64,000 nucleotides of DNA, from NCBI GenBank assembly GCA_945643635.1, contig CALZFC010000087.1, positions 1,172,501 to 1,236,500 on the forward strand, in the 5' to 3' direction. The position numbers and the translations under genes were made by a program. The notes below the pieces were generated by a model, which was not told where the DNA came from, did no database searches, and saw nothing but the letters and a program-made list of their open reading frames with translations. The stretch comes from Allodiplogaster sudhausi (Eukaryota > Nematoda > Chromadorea > Rhabditida > Diplogasteridae). How positions within the stretch are numbered: the stretch's first letter is position 1; every line of letters begins with the position of its first letter. This document shows, one piece after another, positions 55,182-64,000 of the stretch.

Positions 55182-56319
55182 GTAAAGATACTCAGAATGG
55201 ACAAAGATATTTATACTAATCATAAGTTTAAAATAATGGTCACAGTACATTAAATATTAATGCAAAAGTTAACAGTAACCCGTTAATACTTTTGCAATTG
55301 TAATTTGCCCCATGGCCAGTTTTCTTCTTCTTCTCTGTTCTCTCATCCACTCAGTGTGTCCGATCGATTTGTTTTATTGCAGTGTTAAAGTGGAGGAGGG
55401 AGCGGCGATAACCCTGAAAGGAGGTTGCTTTGTCCTTCTCAACGATGACTCTTCATTACAACATCCCATTAAACAAGAATTGCCGGAGGATTCTGCGAAG
55501 GGTTAATGGTTTTTACCTATTTTGCTAATTATTGCTGATGGTTTCACTTGCTTATATGTTTTTTTTAGCTGTTGTTAGTTTTACTACGACGAAATAATTC
55601 TTATCTCTATTATTGTAGTTGTATCTTCACTTTCCGGCATTTGTTTGAATTGTCCATAAATTCCGAATATGAGTCTCATCTTGCTTCTGTTCTATCATTC
55701 CAATTCTTTATGCAGAAAATTTAATCTCTATTTCTCGTGTCATCATTAGTTTGCCAACTTGTAACATTTATATTTTCTGTCATGCAGATTCGATTTATGT
55801 TTGTAAACACGCCATAAAAATTATTTGAGATAAATATGTGGAAGTGGTTGTACTATTTGCCAACTAAACTGGCGTTGCATCGTTTTCATACCTTGGAGTT
55901 GAACGCTGAGATGATTCTGAAAGGAAGTTAGGGTTGAGCATTCGGCAGATAGAATTAAACTCGCGAGCGAGAGTGAACAGGAAGAGAACGAAAATGGTAG
56001 AGAAGAGAGAGAGAGAAGAGAGGGGGAGTGATAGAGAAGAGAGGGAGAGTGGTAGAGAAGAGAGGGAGAGTGGTAGAGAAGAGAGGGAGAGGTAGAGAAG
56101 AAAGGGGATGAGAGTGGTTGAGAAGAGAGAGGAGAGGGAGAATGATAGGGAAGATAGGATGAGAGTGGTAGAGAAGAGAGAGGAGATCGAGAATGCTAAA
56201 GAAGAAAGAGGATGAGAGGAATAGAGAAGCGAAAACGAGGGAGAGTGACAGAGAAGAGAGGGAGAGTGTAGAGCAGAGAGGATGAGAGTGGTAGAGAAGA
56301 GAGGGAGGGGTTGTCTAGG
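55182..56319. other. Interval with one possible exon and a purine minisatellite
   Basis: A possible exon at 55382-55506 (acceptor ttattgcag) reads VKVEEGAAITLKGGCFVLLN ... HPIKQELPEDSAKG and stop. The IKQE motif resembles a SUMO site, so it might be an alternative last exon of the zinc-finger gene. The second part (55982-56310) is a purine-rich tandem array. Confidence 0.35.
55982..56310. repeat. Purine-rich minisatellite, about 21-bp unit
   Basis: The core unit is approximately gagagggagagtggtagaga with many variants. It ends ten bases before the start codon of the four-TM gene, so it lies in that gene's promoter or 5' UTR. Confidence 0.85.
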
Positions 56320-57546
56320 ATGGATGTGTATTTCACTGCAATGACATCCGAATTGAGCGTGGAGCGAGAAGAAGAAGAGGAGGATGCCCTTCCTCGGAGT
56401 GGATCAATGGCTCACCGAACCGTCTCCTGGAAGGAGGTTCGCCTGTTCTCTGGGCATGAAGGGTAGTACAACCTTCTTTGTACTCATTGCGGCTGAAAAC
56501 CCCTTATTTTTAATATATTTTTTAAAACTGGATATTTTGGTTTTTAGAAATTACCAATTTGTTTACTTTTATGGTGTCATTCACTTTTGATATATAATAA
56601 AGGATTTTGCAGAAGACAATTCTGATCGTTACATGCTTCACTCTTCTGCTCTGCCTCGGCATTGCTGAATATCTCTTCATTGAGAAGTCCGTTTATACCC
56701 CTTCACTCCTTTTTCTCCATCGCAGTTGTTTTGGAGTCCTTGCTTTTAAGGTGCAAGAATTGTAGCATTCCCTGTGAGTTTTTCAGTCAATCATCAAGGT
56801 TAAGAAATCGGCCCGCCCTTCCCAGGCCGGGCCGATTACTTAACCGTACGATCAAGAAGTTCTATTAAGGTTCTCACTTCTGTTGCCCCGCCTAGTTCAC
56901 GCAGTTCTGTTCCTGCTGGAGCTCCTCACTTTCCTTCTCTTTCTCTACGCTCTCTTCCCAGAGAAAGCAGTGTTCATTCTTCCATTCTTCTTTGCTACGG
57001 TTAGCTTTTCCTCTCTCCCATTAGAAGAGTAGCCATTCCTGAGGTGGCTGCTGCAGGTTCTTCGTTGTATTCTTCTGGCCGGACTCATCTGCTGCTACAT
57101 CATCCTTCTCTTTGCACGCGTCAACGTGGAAAGTGGAGGTGATCTAATTCACTTTGTTCAAAATATACATATATACCTTATTTATTAATCCATTTTTCTA
57201 TAATACAGTGTTTGTTTGGCAGAGTAACTAAAAGCCTGATTATGTTGAAGATAACCTTGTTTCTTTCGGAAAGTGATCTAATCGTGTGTCTCATTCCCTT
57301 CTCATTCTGCCTAATTGCATTGCAGAATCTCTTCACGCAGGCAGAACAGCTTCCCATCTCTTCTTCGCCCTCGCTGGCCACTTGATTCTCGCCGCGATTT
57401 CCTTGTCGGTCTACCGTATTCTGAGAGGACGTGGCAACTTCTCCCGTTCCGATTACTGTTCTGCTCCCGTTTCCATCTCCCCTGGCCATCACGTCATTGT
57501 TCTGGAACAGCCGATTGAGCAGGCCATGTATGGCAAGAAGTTTTAA
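56320..57546 (+). CDS. Orphan membrane protein with four predicted TM helices
   Basis: The start MDVYFTAMTSELSVEREEEE then EDALPRSGSMAHRTVSWKE is a charged cytoplasm-like N-terminus (56320-56436). Later exons supply hydrophobic segments: KTILIVTCFTLLLCLGIAEY (56613-56690), VLFLLELLTFLLFLYALF (about 56895-56998), LRCILLAGLICCYIILLF (about 57057-57139), and ASHLFFALAGHLILAAISLS in the last exon, which ends at 57546 with HHVIVLEQPIEQAMYGKKF. An extra small exon near 56727-56751 (CFGVLAFK) would fit phase if the previous donor is two bases into a codon. Internal exon edges are therefore approximate. I do not recognise the family; the topology resembles small tetraspan proteins. Confidence 0.6.
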
Positions 57547-57942
57547 TTTGATAATCTACCGTTGCTGTGCTGTCAATGTTTTGCTTTAACATTCCTTTAT
57601 TATGCGTAATCTCTGGCATAATTATCATTAGTTGTGGCATGATTTATCCTGCATCTATTCTTCCCGCTCAGAAAGTCTATCAGTAGTGTACATAGCAGAT
57701 AGAATCTTCCCAACGGTGCTGTCCCGAGTCAACGAGTAGAATTCCCTGTCTTCGTGTACGGAAACTCAGATCTGTCAAACTATTAATTTTCTTTAATAAT
57801 TCATTTTCTTAAGTTTTAATTGTGATTTTCCCTGTTTTCGTTATGATAAACGGCTGCTTGCTTTCACTTCGTTCAGATTGGCTCAGTCGAAGAATTGGCA
57901 TGGCATTACAAGGAGGAAGTCGATAAATTGAACAATTTGAGA

Positions 57943-57980
<38 letters not shown>

Positions 57981-58168
57981 GGAGCGAGAGGGGACTGGAT
58001 AAGTCACTCGGGAAATTGTCTAGTTCATCCGTGCCTTGGGGGAAGGACTTTTATCACCAGAGCCGCGCAATAACCATTGCTTACGTAATGGCATGGGAGA
58101 TGAAGTCCCAAACTGATAAAGGTGAAATTTGAAAAGGTGAATAGAGCTGTCGTTATTCCAGGGTCGCC
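57547..58168. other. Intergenic region with a GA tract
   Basis: It contains a (GA)n tract at 57944-57985. Otherwise nothing is recognised. It should include the collagen promoter. Confidence 0.5.
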
Positions 58169-58621
58169 ATGAACAAAGAGAAGGAGGAGCCACGAGAAGA
58201 TACAAAAGGGAGGGGGAGGCCAGGAAGAGACAAGAGAATGATGAGTGAAGGAAGAATGAGTGGAGGGGGACGCTCTCTCTTCTTCCTCTCTCTGCTTCTC
58301 TCTTCTCTCGTCTTTTCCCTCTGTCTCTATCTCCTCCCTCATTTCTTTTCCTCCACAAATCTCATCCGAAGAAATCTCGAGATGGAAATGCGTTCCTTCG
58401 AACGCCTCGAAGTCAGTTTGTTATTCTCAGGCTGAGGATGAAAGGGAATGTTTTCTAGGGGAAAAATGAAGATGAAATATGATTGTGAGTGAAAGTTAAC
58501 GTTTAGGCGGAGACTCTGGCCGCCCTGCGCTCTCTGCGGGGCTCTGCCAGAAGCAGGAAACCAAGACAAACTGCGTCGCCAGAATGCCGTCAGTTTAAAC
58601 GCTCAGCCCTTCCTTTCTCTT

Positions 58622-58669
<48 letters not shown>

Positions 58670-59807
58670 ATTATCGCTCTCATTCATTTCACTCATTCTC
58701 TCTCTCATTCTCACTCTCATTCATTTCACTAATTCTCTCTCCGTCTCTCTTTCCTCTCTCTCTCTCGCTCTCTCTCTTTCTCTCAAATCTCTGCCGCATC
58801 ACGATCAACTAACAGACGTATTTAACACAATCTATTTTAGAAGAGATGAAAGTGATGCGATTGAAGTGATAATCGGGATGATTGGTTTGAGATTGCGAAG
58901 GCGGGACGCCCTGCCCGCGGGGGATGCCAGGCAGGCCAGGGATGCCAGGAACAGACGGAATGCCCGGAACTCCCGGGACAGCCGGCGAGCCGGGCGAGGC
59001 GATCTCTCTCTCCAGCAGCAAGCCGGAATACGCCACGGGCTGCCGTCGTTGCCCGCCCGGCCCCCGTGGACACCCCGGGTATCCCGGGCCCACTGGGCCT
59101 CAGGGTAAAGAGGTCAGCACTAATAGCATTCGCCATTACACATGGAGACACTTTCACGGTTTCAGGGCCCAGACGGACCGCCGGGAATGCTCGGAAGACC
59201 AGGAATGCAAGGACCGATTGGACCAGCAGGGGATGCAGGAGAGGCCGGGAAGATTGGCAAGGACGGGCCGAAGGGAGAGAAGGGTCGCGATGGGGTGATG
59301 GGAGAGAAGGGAGACACCGGAGAACCGGGAGGGCCTGGCGCCCCCGGCCCGAAGGGATACCCAGGCATGCCCGGCACTCCGGGTGCTCCAGGAACTGCCG
59401 GCCCTCAGGGCCATCCGGGCAGTCCTGGTGGACTCGGCCCGAAGGGATTCGTTGGGCCTCTCGGGCCAGCCGGAACTCCAGGCTCTCCCGGCGATGACGC
59501 GGGATACTGTAGCTGTCCAAGCAGAGATGCCGAGTATCCCACGACGCCAGCTTCCGAAGGCGTGGATCAGACGACTCGAGCGGAGTACCCGTCTCCTCCC
59601 CCAACCACTTACCCGACCCCCTCTGCTCCCCCCTCCACCTACGAGACCACCCCGGCCGCAGTTCCATCCTACCCCGAGGCGTACTCAACTACCGTGCCCC
59701 CTCCGGAGAAGAGAACCCCGGAATACTCGACTTCCGAGGAGCCATCGACTACCCCCGCCTCTTATTCAACTACTGAAGAAGTCGAACTCCCCGCCTATCG
59801 TGTCTGA
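58169..59807 (+). CDS. Cuticle-type collagen with N-terminal membrane anchor
   Basis: Four exons: 58169-58411, 58507-58588, 58892-59112 and 59166-59807, giving about 395 residues. The N-terminus has a basic head then a hydrophobic segment (SLFFLSLLLSSLVFSLCLYL), as in nematode cuticle collagens. ECHCEGGTPCPRG supplies the Cys cluster before the first Gly-X-Y block (GMPGRPGMPGTDGMPGTPGT). A non-collagenous break with CRRC follows, then a long Gly-X-Y domain (GPDGPPGMLGRPGMQGPIGP onwards) and the terminal Cys pair YCSC. The C-terminal tail of about 100 residues is rich in Thr, Pro, Tyr and Ser (EYPSPPPTTYPTPS), longer than in most cuticle collagens and a likely site for O-glycosylation or tyrosine cross-linking. 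It is secreted by hypodermis into the exoskeleton. Confidence 0.9.
58615..58800. repeat. CT microsatellite in the collagen intron
   Basis: (CT)n with interspersed cattca units lies within the second collagen intron. Confidence 0.9.
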
Positions 59808-60173
59808 TTCTCTTTATCTCTCAATCAATTACATTTTTGTTTTCTCGGCTATTTCAATAAACGCATTCTTCTTGATGCTCGTGCAGTCACTCAGTTGAAG
59901 ACGTCAGAGAGCGGAGTTAAGTGGCAGAAGGCAACAGCCGAGTGACTTCCATTCTTGTCGACCACTCATGCACAATTTGTTCTTCATTACTTCGGCTTTC
60001 TGGGTCTAGCTGTCTAAGATGTAAAGATAGAGGAGGAGAGTGGAGAGGGAAATAGTCAGGATGTGATGTGACTGAATGAATTTTTATAAAGGGAAATGCA
60101 CGTAGAGTGGAGTGAGCGAGTGAACGAAAGAGAGAGAAGAGAGAAGGGAGAGTGCCGTGAGGGAATGAATGAA

Positions 60174-60250
<77 letters not shown>

Positions 60251-61483
60251 AGGATTAGAGAGTGAATGAAAGAGAGAGAAGAGAGAAGGAAGAGTGTAGA
60301 GAGGGAGTGAATGAAAGAGAGAGAAGAGAGAAGGAAGAGTGTAGAGGGGGAGTGAATGAAAGAGAGAGAAGAGAGAAGGCATAGATTATATCGCGTGGAA
60401 AATCTTTAATGCGCCAGAAGTAGTGTGGAGATGACATCCTATTTTCAACTTTTGCTTCTTCTTTTTCATTTACGAGCTAACGATGCTTGACTAGATTTTA
60501 CTTGCAAAGTTGGGGGTTTTCAAGTGCTTCAAATCAGTAGATGATGCGCGGTCTCTAAGGAATTCACTTCGATTTAGACGACTTTTCTTTTTCTTTCACA
60601 ACTTCTCTCTTTCTAATCAAACTGTCACTGTCCATCTTGGAAGTCTGTCTTCAGTCTAATTCACCTTCCACCGTAATTCCACTGGTGTGCTCGCGAATGC
60701 CCATTTTGAAGGCAGAGAGAGCGAGAGAGAGAGAAAGAGAGCGTGGGCGAAAACGAGAGCAAGAAAGAGAAATAGAGGGAGAGAGAGAACGAGAGAGAGA
60801 GAGAGATAGAGAGAGAGAACGAGAGAGAGAGAGAGAGAGAGAAAGATAGAACGAGGGAGGGAGTGAGAGAGGGAACGAGAGGAGGAGAGAGAGAGCGCGA
60901 GGTGTAGAATTTTCGTAAAATAATTATATATTTCTTACATATGCACATAAACTATGCAATTGTCATTAGTTTTGTATGCGTCACGGCATTTCCTCCGATT
61001 TTTTCTTTCGTTGTATATGTAACTATTTTGCTCGCTTTCTTTCTCCTAAACTCCTTCCATATATGACTCGAGTTCCTTGATATCTTTCATCACCTTCTTC
61101 GAGTACTTCTTTATTTCTGTTCCCCTTTCTCTATTCATAGGAAGTACAGGTAATCTGATTATCAGTGATATGACGAATCCTCGGAACGGTTCGAAGTGGA
61201 TGAGATGTCCTGGAGGAACTCTCCGCTTCCTCCCCCTTCTCCCTCTTTCTCTTTAGCTCCGCCCCCGCCAAAGCATCCATTCTAGATCGTCGTCCTTTCC
61301 ATTTCTGCTTCTCCCTCTCGACTCCCTCTGCCTCTCCTCACCTCACTCTCTTTCTCTCCCCTTTAATCTCAATCTCAACTTGCATCATACACTTAAACTG
61401 AATTTTGGTGCTTTCAAAGAGTGGCTCTCTACTAAATTTATTTCATATTGAAAAAATTCTCGTGAATTAGTGAATGTGCTGAA
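59808..61483. other. Intergenic region with purine repeats
   Basis: (GA)n tracts lie at about 60176-60252 and 60715-60895. A higher-order repeat of about 45 bp (gagtgaatgaaagagagaga then agagagaagg...) lies at 60257-60380. No gene was recognised. Confidence 0.5.
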
Positions 61484-63410
61484 ATGAGAGAAGTGTTCAG
61501 GGTTTCCCGAAGAGGAGTAGATGCGATCCTCGACCTCTTCTTCCTTTTCCTTGTCTTCCTCTTCTTCTCTGCTCTGCTCTCCTCTCTTCTCCTTCCTCTG
61601 CTTCTCTGCCTTGGTATCCCTCGCCCTCTCCGACTTCTCGTCTGATTCTGGTCAGTCAGTTTTACAATTAGACTGTTTTCGCCCAAAACAGAGCTTGATC
61701 GTTAGAAATATTCTCACATCAAATAAGCTGTTTAAAGTTTAAAATTAACATTTGCATGAATATATGCTACTCTCTCGTGGCATCGCTAGAATTGTTGAAG
61801 AAGCCGAACAACTGAACATGAACTAACTTGTCTTCCTCTCATGGACAAACTTGTCCTCCTCTCACATTGTATTCCTTCTCGTCTTTTGTCCTCTTCCTCC
61901 TCTAATTGGGAATACCCTTTTTTACGATCGCTCTCCCAAACGCATCCAAGAGTTTTTTATGGCTTCACTGAATTTGAAAAGTTGTAAATTTAAAATACGG
62001 CAGAAAAGAATTGGACTATTCGTTGCTCTTTTTTTAGAAGAGAAAGTATTGAATGCAATCAAGCGAGGGCAGGTAAGTGTGTTAAAGCGAGTTTGAGCTC
62101 CAGTTTCAACGTCATTCCTGAGGGACAAGGGAGAGGAAGCGCCCCCCCCCCAAGGGGTGGAAAATGTGTCTCTGCCTTCCTTGGCCAAGTAGATTCCAAA
62201 GAAGAGAGAAAATTGAGGCGAAGGGTGTAGAAAGAAAGACAATTTCAATCTTGTAAGACGTCTCCCAACCTAGTGAGAAGAAACGAAAGGCATCCCTCCA
62301 GTTTCTTTCAACCTCTTAATCCATTTCTTTTTCTCTCTCTCCTCCACTTTTTGTTCCACTCTTGTCATTTCTCCATCCACTTTGGTTTCTTTTCTTCTAA
62401 TTTCCTTAGTTGTTATCTTTAACTTACTCCGTTGTCTCTCTTCCACTCCATACCCGATCAGTTTCTTCTTCCAACTAAATTCTATTCTACGGAGAGTGTT
62501 GAAGGTACAGAGATCAAAGATTGAAGAGAAGAAGAAGAGGGAAATAGATGAACTCTTCTCTCTTGTAGAATACCTTCCGTCCGATGACAGCGCGCTCCTT
62601 CAGGAGCTCATCGCAGACGACGACCAACACTATGCTGATAAAAGAGGTCCATATTCATTACAATTATAATTAATCTCTTCACTCTCTCACTCTTTCTCTC
62701 TCGTTCTCTTTCTGTCTGGTTTCTCTATTTGTTTCTCTCTCTCTCTCTCTCTCTCCGTCTTCAATTTCTATCTCTCCTTTCTCTCTCTGTCTGTCTATCA
62801 CTCTAGCACTCCCTGTCTCTCTCGGTCTCTCTCTCTGCCTCTCTCTCTCTTCCGCTCTCTCTCTCTCTCTATTCCTCTCTCCATTTTCTCTCTCGCTTCC
62901 CCCCTCTCTCTCTCTCTCTGTCACTCTTTCTCTGCAGGAGATATGCCAGGTGTCCTTCGATTCGGCAAGCGTGCGCAAGCCTTCATCCGTTTCGGGAAGC
63001 GTCTTTCTCCGGTAGAGAAGAAGGAGATGCCAGGAGTGCTTCGTTTCGGGAAGAGAAGTGAGAAGAAGTCTGTGCCAGGTAAGCGCCTCTCTTTCTTTCT
63101 CAACTTATCTTTTCTTCACAATCGCAACTTTTCCTTTCTACGTTTTCCAGTCGATCTCCCTTGAACTCTCTGAATTTACCAAATATTTAAAGGATAGTTT
63201 TATTTTACAACAAAATGGAATGTTCCATTTATCATAGCTTATAGAATACAAAGAAAGGGTGCAAAGGAAGGGTAAAAGGGGGTCAATTAAATTGTACAAC
63301 GAAAACATCTGTCAGGAAGGTTGACAGCCTACAAGGGAAGAAGGGACGACAAGTATGTCACTGATCACGTAGATTCACCATGTCTGTCATCTCTGTGCCT
63401 TTCTCCTTCG

Positions 63411-63458
<48 letters not shown>

Positions 63459-64000
63459 ACTCTCTCTCTCACTCTATCTCTTTCTCTCCCTCTCTCTCTC
63501 TCTCTTCTCTCTCTCTCCAATTAGCATTCCTCCGAGATGGACAGTTCCATCTCATCACTTGGCTTCTGCCACTGCGAACTCCGACATCTCGTCCTCTGCC
63601 ATAGATATTTCTGTGCTTTTCAGCCCGGGAAGTGAACATTTTGAGTGGGAAGAAGGAATGAAATTGAATGTCTCCCCTTGGGAGAGCGGCCGCGTTGTGT
63701 CCCTTGTGCCTTTCTACGACACTTCCTATTCCTCTTCTCTTCGATTGTCATCTCTCAGAGCGGAAGCCCTCAAAGATATTTCTGACATCACATCACATCA
63801 AAAAAAGCTCCCATCCTTCATCTAACAACAAAAAGTACTGAGCAAAATGACGACAGAAAATAAACAAATATTTCCGAAGGCGCCCGTAGAACTGAGAACA
63901 TTTGAGGTGTCCTCCGATTCGGAAAGCGGTCGGAGATGCCAGGCGTCCTCCGCTTCGGAAAGAAGAGCGTGCCAGGTGTGCTTCGCTTTGGACGCAAGTG
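61484..64000 (+). CDS. flp-18: FMRFamide-like peptide precursor, flp-18 type (runs off right edge)
   Basis: Exons: 61484-61613 (signal peptide, hydrophobic [20 protein letters not shown]), 62038-62072, 62505-62646, 62938-63078 and 63907 onward, all in phase. After an acidic spacer ([15 protein letters not shown] ... YADKR) come peptides separated by basic cleavage sites: [34 protein letters not shown] (EMPGVLRFG if cut after KK), a [13 protein letters not shown] formed across the last intron, [10 protein letters not shown] and SVPGVLRFG. The C-terminal Gly becomes an amide. PGVLRFG is the hallmark of nematode flp-18, whose products act on NPR receptors to control foraging, metabolism and movement. 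AQAFIRFG instead resembles the AQTFVRFG peptides of flp-16. A CT tract fills intron 3. The stop lies beyond the window. Confidence 0.92.
62690..62935. repeat. CT microsatellite in a flp intron
   Basis: An impure (CT)n tract runs up to the splice acceptor at 62936-62937, forming an extended pyrimidine tract on the coding strand. Confidence 0.9.
63410..63520. repeat. CT microsatellite in the last visible flp intron
   Basis: (CT)n tract upstream of an unexplained open region (63523-63825) inside the same intron. Confidence 0.9.

Noticed and set aside
58837..59688. Minus-strand open frame of 283 codons
   Set aside because: It is antisense to the Gly-X-Y collagen code, a well-known cause of long spurious frames.
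61221..61400. Promoter motif of flp
   Set aside because: C-rich stretches such as ctccgcccccgcc could be GC-box-like, but I had no basis to choose one.

Overview
The window is nuclear DNA from a nematode; the species cannot be named from sequence alone. The evidence is spliced genes with many 40-60 bp introns, a PDF-2 neuropeptide, an FMRFamide-like precursor with several PGVLRFG peptides, a DAF-12/NHR-8-type nuclear receptor, a cuticle-type collagen, and two tightly spaced gene pairs that look like SL-operons. Splice sites were placed by hand from GT/GC-AG signals, reading phase and family resemblance. No transcript data were available, so exon edges are predictions.

Layout. 0.07-1.2 kb (-): LRR/Ig-like ectodomain that runs off the left edge. 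2.1-3.6 kb: foldback element. 3.7-6.4 kb (-): ribosomal protein L28, whose introns hold small transposons. 6.7-9.4 kb (+): CDC7 kinase, followed about 210 bp later by a USP20/33 deubiquitinase (9.6-16.7 kb, 18 exons), possibly as an operon. 17.8-21.9 kb (-): DAF-12-like nuclear receptor. 25.3 kb: tRNA-derived SINE. 28.8-29.7 kb (+): pdf-2. 30.0-31.9 kb (-): CstF-64 (cpf-2), divergent from RSRC1 (32.4-33.8 kb, +). 36.8-37.6 kb (+): SoxB factor. 42.8-49.2 kb (-): COA5, whose 6.2 kb intron holds a hairpin element and two TTAA transposons that share one TTAA. 49.5-50.6 kb (-): ZNHIT1, probably the operon partner of COA5. 51.0-52.3 kb: another foldback element. 52.7-55.0 kb (+): unrecognised C2H2 zinc-finger gene. 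56.3-57.5 kb (+): four-TM orphan. 58.2-59.8 kb (+): collagen. 61.5 kb to the right edge (+): flp-18-like neuropeptide gene.

Housekeeping genes (ribosome, replication kinase, mRNA 3'-end formation, splicing, SRCAP complex, cytochrome oxidase assembly) alternate with neuronal and developmental genes (pdf-2, flp, Sox, nuclear receptor). The second class sits in DNA full of long GA/CT tracts (about 18-42 kb and 58-64 kb), while the housekeeping stretches carry hAT-like MITEs and foldback elements instead.

The most unusual material is the mobile DNA. Two adjacent elements with related termini both abut TTAA and share the middle copy. Several unrelated inverted-repeat elements carry tRNA-like modules. 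MITEs are nested with readable 8-bp target duplications. At least two introns appear to use GC-AG splice sites.
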